Shown here in pieces: positions 59,396 through 64,000 of a DNA stretch of 64,000 nucleotides; the stretch's first letter is position 1; the number at the start of each line of letters is the position of its first letter. The position numbers were made by a program, and so were the translations under genes. The notes beneath the pieces are model-generated. The model saw only the letters and a program-made list of their open reading frames with translations, did no database searches and was not told the origin of the DNA. Source of the DNA: Eonycteris spelaea (taxonomy: Eukaryota; Chordata; Mammalia; Chiroptera; Pteropodidae); assembly GCA_003508835.1 (NCBI GenBank), contig PUFA01000057.1:8196501-8260500 (forward strand), in the 5' to 3' direction.

Positions 59396-61043
59396 GAACC
59401 TCAGAAATGTTGTTTTTCCATCTCCATTTTTATGTTTTCTTTCCCTTTGTTAATTCTAAGTTTATCTACTCTTTCTATAAATTCATTGAGCATCCTTATA
59501 ACCAGTGTTTTGAACTTAGCATCCAGTAGATTGCTTGTCTCCATTTCTTTGAGTTCTTTATCTGGAGCTTTGTTCTGTTCTTTTATGTGGGACCTGTTTC
59601 TTTGTCTCCCTACTTTGGCTGCCTCTCTGTGTCTTTCTTTTTATTAAGTAGGGCTCCTGAGTCTCCTGGTCTTAGTAGAGTAGCTTTATGTAGTAGGTGT
59701 CCTGTGTGGCCCAGTGGCATGGTTTTCCCTGGCCCTGAGCGAGGTGTTCATGGTGTGTCCCTTGTGTGGATTGTGTGTATCCTCCTCTTATAGTTGACCA
59801 TTGGTTGCTGTTTGTATGCTGATGGGAGGGATCAATTCTTGGGTTGATTGGTTGTGAGGATTGGCTGGTGAGGGGCTGACCATTTATCAGGGCTCTGGTG
59901 CCTTCCCAGTTTCCTCAGATGTGTTTTCCTCAGATGCAACCCTGGTGCTTCAGTTCTGGTGCTTGTTGAAGCAGGCCACTGGGTACACTGGCCCAAGGAC
60001 CTCTTTGAGGGGTTCTGCTTCAGGCCAAGTTCATCTGCAGTCTGTGCACCTCTGGGCCACATGATAAGAGTCACCAAGCAATCTGCAGATGGTTGCCAGC
60101 CATGCTGGGCTTATAGATGCCTTGAGAGGCCAAGCCTGGGACCTAGGCTGACCACTGCTAGTGTGGGGCTTGGGGCTGCTCAGAAAGAGGTACAGGGCAT
60201 GCTGAGGCCAGATGCTGCTTCTTTGGGTTTTGTGAGCCTTTGAAAGATTTTAGGAAAGTCCACTGCAAGAGCAAGATAGGATGTTTGTATGGAATAAACC
60301 ACTGGAGGCAGCTTGGATGGGCCTGCAAGTTGGGAGAGGCAGAGTCTCAGGGAATCACCTAGGTGGAGTGACCTGTGTTATCCAGGTTGTTGGAGACTGA
60401 GATATGGTGGCTGCTGGGTCTGCGTGCTGGGAGGGGCAAAGGCTCAACAAAGGAACAGTAAATACTGCCAGTACTTCTATCTGGGAGAAAGCTGTCCCTT
60501 CAGCCTTCTCCCTGAAGCTCAACAACTCAGTGTCTCCCAGTATGTCCCTGGCATTCCTCAAGCAGCTGCCCAATGCTGGAGCTCAGAACAAGGCAGTCCA
60601 TCAGCGAGTTAAGTCTGGGCCAGGGCTGTTTCAGAATTGTGTGCAACTCTTGCAGCCCTCTGTCTCACTCAGCCACAATCTCTGCTGGTTTTCACAGTCA
60701 GAGGTTATTGGGATTTCTCTTCCTGGCACTGGAATTGTGGGCTGGAGAGCTCAGTGTAGGGCCGAGACTCTTTGCTCCTCAGGTGGGGGAGGGAGGCTCT
60801 GCAGCCAAGATAATCTTCCTGATCACCACATGTGGTTGTGCACTAGGCTGTTTCATTTCTCACCCCTCCTTGCTTTGAGGTAACTTCATATGTTCTTAGT
60901 TATATGGCTTCTGTTCAGTCAGACCTCAGATGACTCCCAGTGATGGTTGTTTAGTAGTTTTGTTATAATTTTGGTGTGGTTGTGAGAGAAGGTGTAGACA
61001 GCATTTACCTCCTATTCTATCTTGACCAGTGTCCTGGCTCTAG
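59396..61043 (-). mobile_element. Half-L1-like element (copy C), ORF1 start and 5'UTR
   Basis: Resumes copy C upstream of the nested L1: ORF1 5' region (59396-59650) and a ~1.4-kb GC-richer 5'UTR to 61043. It is homologous to 11268-12740 of copy A. Its outer end lies exactly at the right 16-bp target duplication. The long plus-strand frames here (60404-60883, 60573-60878, 59288-59647) are antisense chance frames in the GC-rich 5'UTR. Confidence 0.83.
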
Positions 61044-61059
61044 CTCCAATAAAACTTTT
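61044..61059. repeat. Right 16-bp target-site duplication
   Basis: ctccaataaaactttt, identical to 51893-51908. Confidence 0.92.
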
Positions 61060-61320
61060 AGTAATATGGCTTTATAATATATCTTAAAATCCATTAGGAA
61101 ATTTGGTCCACTCTGTTTTTATTTCTTAATTTTGTTAACTACCTATTCCTTCATATTTACTTTTATAACCAGTTATTTCATTTCACAAAAAATCTTGGAA
61201 TTTTTTATTGATATTTAAAATAAATGTAAAAAATACCAGATTGTATGCCATTATTTTTTCCTATTATTTCAAGATGTATTATTTAGCTTTCCCTATATAT
61301 TATTCCTCTATTAGTAAAGA
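61060..61320 (-). mobile_element. Old L1 (L1M-class), right of the nested insertion
   Basis: Continuation of the L1 interrupted at 51892: agtaatatggctttataata, then tttcttaattttgttaacta and caaaaaatcttggaattttt, an antisense ORF2 C-terminal pattern. Heavily diverged; the far end is approximate. Confidence 0.55.
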
Positions 61321-64000
61321 GCAGGCAGACCCTGGTCTTGTGGGACCTAAAGGCTATACAAGTTGAAAGCCCTCTTTAAGAAAAATGATGCAAAATTATG
61401 AATTCAGTAGTAGCTAGCCTTAGAAGAGGCGTGGACTAGGGAAGGTCCTGAACCTCTAGCTTGATTAGCTTTGTGATAAATCTACTTCAGCTAAGCAGTC
61501 TCCCCTAGAAAGTCCTAGCAAATTGTTCCTTCACTCTCACTTGAATAAAACATTGGCTCATGACTTCTAAGCTACTTAGGTGCTGTAAGCAATAAAATAA
61601 CAAATTTACAGCCTCAATTGTGTTTTTAGTTGTGACTTATATAATACCATTGCCTCAACTTTTCCCTAGGATAGCACATTTGAGGCTCTCGAGGCATGCT
61701 GTGAACATTAACGAATGAAACCTCACAAAACCCCAGAGACACAGGAAAGAGAGCCATGTCATCACCTTGCTGAGTTCTGAAATGCAACCACCTCTGAGGG
61801 GAGCATGGCAGCTGCTTAATAATCCACTGCAACACCCAGTGACAGTTTATCCAAGGCAATTAGTAGTTGTAGTTGGTAATTGTCCCATGAACATTAGACT
61901 GTCAAGCAGTGAAGTCACCAGGGTTATTATCATTGCAAAATCTATTCTTTTAAGATTTCTTACTTTTGGTAATTTTATCCTAATTATAAATTAATATATG
62001 CACAATGAAAATCCAGTTTTCTTTTAGTTGTTTTTTTAGTTCTTCAAATTTAAAATTTAAACTAGGAAAAGTCTATCTTTTTAAAAAAAAAATAAAGTGC
62101 AACTTAAAAATAGGGAATATTGATATATATTTTTTTAATTCAAAAAATTGGCTTCTGAGCAAAATGAAATTAGTGGAAATCAGAAGAGCAGCTACTGTTA
62201 AGAGGTATATTAGCTGGATGGGGATGAGTGAAAGTTTCTGAACACTGTAAATGCTTTAGATTTCATTTGGGCGGTGGTTATATGGGAGAAGATACATGTA
62301 GAAATTTATGCACTTTACCATATGTGCGTTATATTCCAATAACAAAGTAAATTAACCTAAAGAGCATGCTACTCTTGTCATGAGAGTGCTGGAAACCCCA
62401 TGCAGATTATCTGGAAACCTTTGCAGGAAGCAAGACATATTCAGGAACTAGAGACGTGTTACATGTATTCTTTAAAGCATCTTTTTTTCAGAAGAGGATT
62501 CTAAGTCCTTTGCTCCTCTCTCATGACGTTTTCTCTCCAAAAGAACTACTCCTTATCCTTATGCTGGGATGCAGTTTTCTCTCATTGTACCTTCAACATT
62601 TTGTACCTCCCTGTATGTGCCCTTAACACCTCCCTGGGCTTCTAATTCTTCTTAGAACTTCCTTCTATTTCATTCACCTACATCTTTGCCAGAGGAGATA
62701 TAAGACAAGACTAATCTGGAGGTTTGCAGTTGAGAGATATCTACAGGGGCAGTTGCCCTGGCTGGTACTAGAACACAGTGGGAGAGAAGGAAGCAGAGAG
62801 GATCTAGGCTACTTCTGGCCTCACAGCATCTGATGTGATTAGGAAGGTTAGAAAGAAAAGAGAGCAGCAGGCCCATGCTGGCAGCAGTGTCTCTGGAGCC
62901 TCCAGCAGAGCCAGGGTCCCTCCTATATCTGTGGAAGCACTCCAAGGAGGAGTAACCCTGAGCACAGTTGGCCTAGGGCAGCTCTGAGCTAAGGCGCAAA
63001 GGCTATGAACAGATGTCATGGCTGAGGATCCTGCATTTGAGTAGGCACAGAGGGAGCCAGAAAGGAGGCGGGTGGGGGTGGGGAGAGGGGGAAGAAGAAG
63101 GAGAGAAAAATGGGGAGAGAGAAGGAAAGGGAGGGGAAAAGGAGGAAGAGAGAGAAAGACAGGCAGGAAGAGAGACAGGAAGAAAGAAAATAGAAATGGG
63201 GGGGGTGAGAGAAAAGGAGGCGGGAGAGAAAGAGCTTCATAGACAAAATGGGGAAAAATTTCTACTGCAGTTGTTACTGAAGGCTAACTATATGATCACT
63301 ACCCTGATTATTAACTTTCCAGAACTTATTAAAACAATAATGCTCAGCTCTAGTTCTTGCTTAGAAAGCAGAAAAGTGAAAACAGTAGCTGTTGTCCGAC
63401 TGCATGTTCACAATATTTCAAAGGGAAAGCAGCCATTGTGCTAATCTTTAGCATTCAGATAGCACTGACATAGCTAATTGTGGTCTTAAAATCATTTCAA
63501 AACCCACCATCCAGGAAGTTGATAATCAGTGGTTTGTAAATTTCAAAAGGGTCTCCTGTGAAAGGATCATGCAGCTTAGTAACAAGTAGAGGTTGAGGGC
63601 TTCTTGGGTACCAGGCCAGGTCTATTACTGACATCATTTTATCATCCTTATGTGGATGAGGGCACGGAGAGGTGAGAATTGGGGTGAGCTGCGAAGACCC
63701 TGTTCTTCCCATCTCATGGTACTGCCATCTGCAATATAATTCTTCAGATATGGTACAGTTTAGAAACACATTACCATGCTCTTTAATATCCTGTAGCTCT
63801 GAATATATTTATCATCTGCTTACTGTCCTTATGCCATTCTCTCTCAAAGATACTGAGCTCAGGAATAGCAAGCCAGGATTCTCAGAAAACAGTTGAAGAG
63901 CCATTGGAACATGTCTCTTCAGAGGCCAGGAAAAGAGAAAGCATCCAGGTAATGCTTATTCACCCATGGCTGGGTTGTGGGATAGTCCTGGGGGCGGCTT
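61321..64000. other. Mostly unassigned sequence without recognisable genes
   Basis: No supported coding region. Frames at 61626-61859, 62670-62945, 63013-63444 and 63497-63769 have no recognised similarity; the 143-codon frame at 63013 is a translated purine repeat. The sequence looks mainly single-copy apart from the polypurine tract. Confidence 0.4.
63063..63230. repeat. Polypurine (GGA/GAAG-rich) low-complexity tract
   Basis: About 170 nt that are nearly all purine on the plus strand, beginning with the G-rich gggtgggggtggggagaggg near 63070 (four runs of three or more G) and including a run of eight or nine G near 63199-63206. Capable in principle of G-quadruplex or triplex structure. 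Confidence 0.92.

Noticed and set aside
60404..60883. 159-codon plus-strand open frame
   Set aside because: It is antisense to the L1-type 5'UTR of copy C and homologous to a non-coding part of copy A.
63013..63444. 143-codon plus-strand open frame rich in Gly/Glu/Lys
   Set aside because: It is a translated polypurine repeat, without complexity outside the tract.

Overview
This window looks like an intergenic or intronic stretch of a placental mammal genome, most likely a fruit bat (Pteropodidae). There is no bacterial-style gene content. No open frame longer than about 170 codons exists, and every recognisable protein similarity is a decayed retrotransposon or a processed pseudogene. The best lineage clue is at 2912-3119: a short retroposon made of a tRNA-Val-like head fused to a 5S rRNA-derived body with an A-rich tail. 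As far as I recall, tRNA/5S hybrid SINEs of this kind (the MEG-TR family) are known only from megabats. I found no exon of a living protein-coding gene. The window may still lie in an intron or gene desert, which the sequence alone cannot settle.

Layout. 0-10 kb: an RPL23A processed pseudogene (211-713, minus), an LTR fragment, a TATC microsatellite, a Tigger-type DNA transposon remnant, the hybrid SINE, MIR and L2 fragments and much unassigned sequence. 10-24 kb: an ancient LINE fragment, an L1-derived element that kept its 5'UTR, ORF1, the start of ORF2 and the 3' end but lost most of ORF2 (11268-14172, plus), a MER5A copy split by an L1 3' end, and a decayed near full-length L1 (16205-23290, minus) with a second L1 3' end nested in it. 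24-40 kb: mostly single-copy-looking DNA with scattered LTRs, MIRs, a second ORF2-deleted L1 (29745-30475, plus), an MLT1 LTR and a MER1-type hAT copy with a perfect 8-bp target duplication. 40.5-47.7 kb: an L1 (minus) interrupted by a nearly complete SSRP1 processed pseudogene (41447-44002, minus). 49.5-61.3 kb: an MLT1 LTR, then a three-layer nest. An old L1 was hit by an ORF2-deleted L1 derivative, whose 16-bp target duplications lie at 51893-51908 and 61044-61059. That derivative in turn contains a nearly full-length L1 (about 53269-59395). 61.3-64 kb: unassigned DNA with a strong polypurine/G-rich tract.

The most interesting observation is that at least three L1 derivatives here lack the reverse transcriptase core. 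Two of them, 22 kb apart and on opposite strands, share what looks like the same deletion junction, and one has a clean target duplication. This is the signature of a half-L1-like non-autonomous family mobilised in trans, not of random deletions after insertion. HAL1-type elements are known in mammals, so the novelty would be a bat subfamily that also retains the first ~65 codons of the ORF2 endonuclease. Nothing here resembles an undescribed gene system in the usual sense. All family names are from memory and pattern recognition, without a database search.
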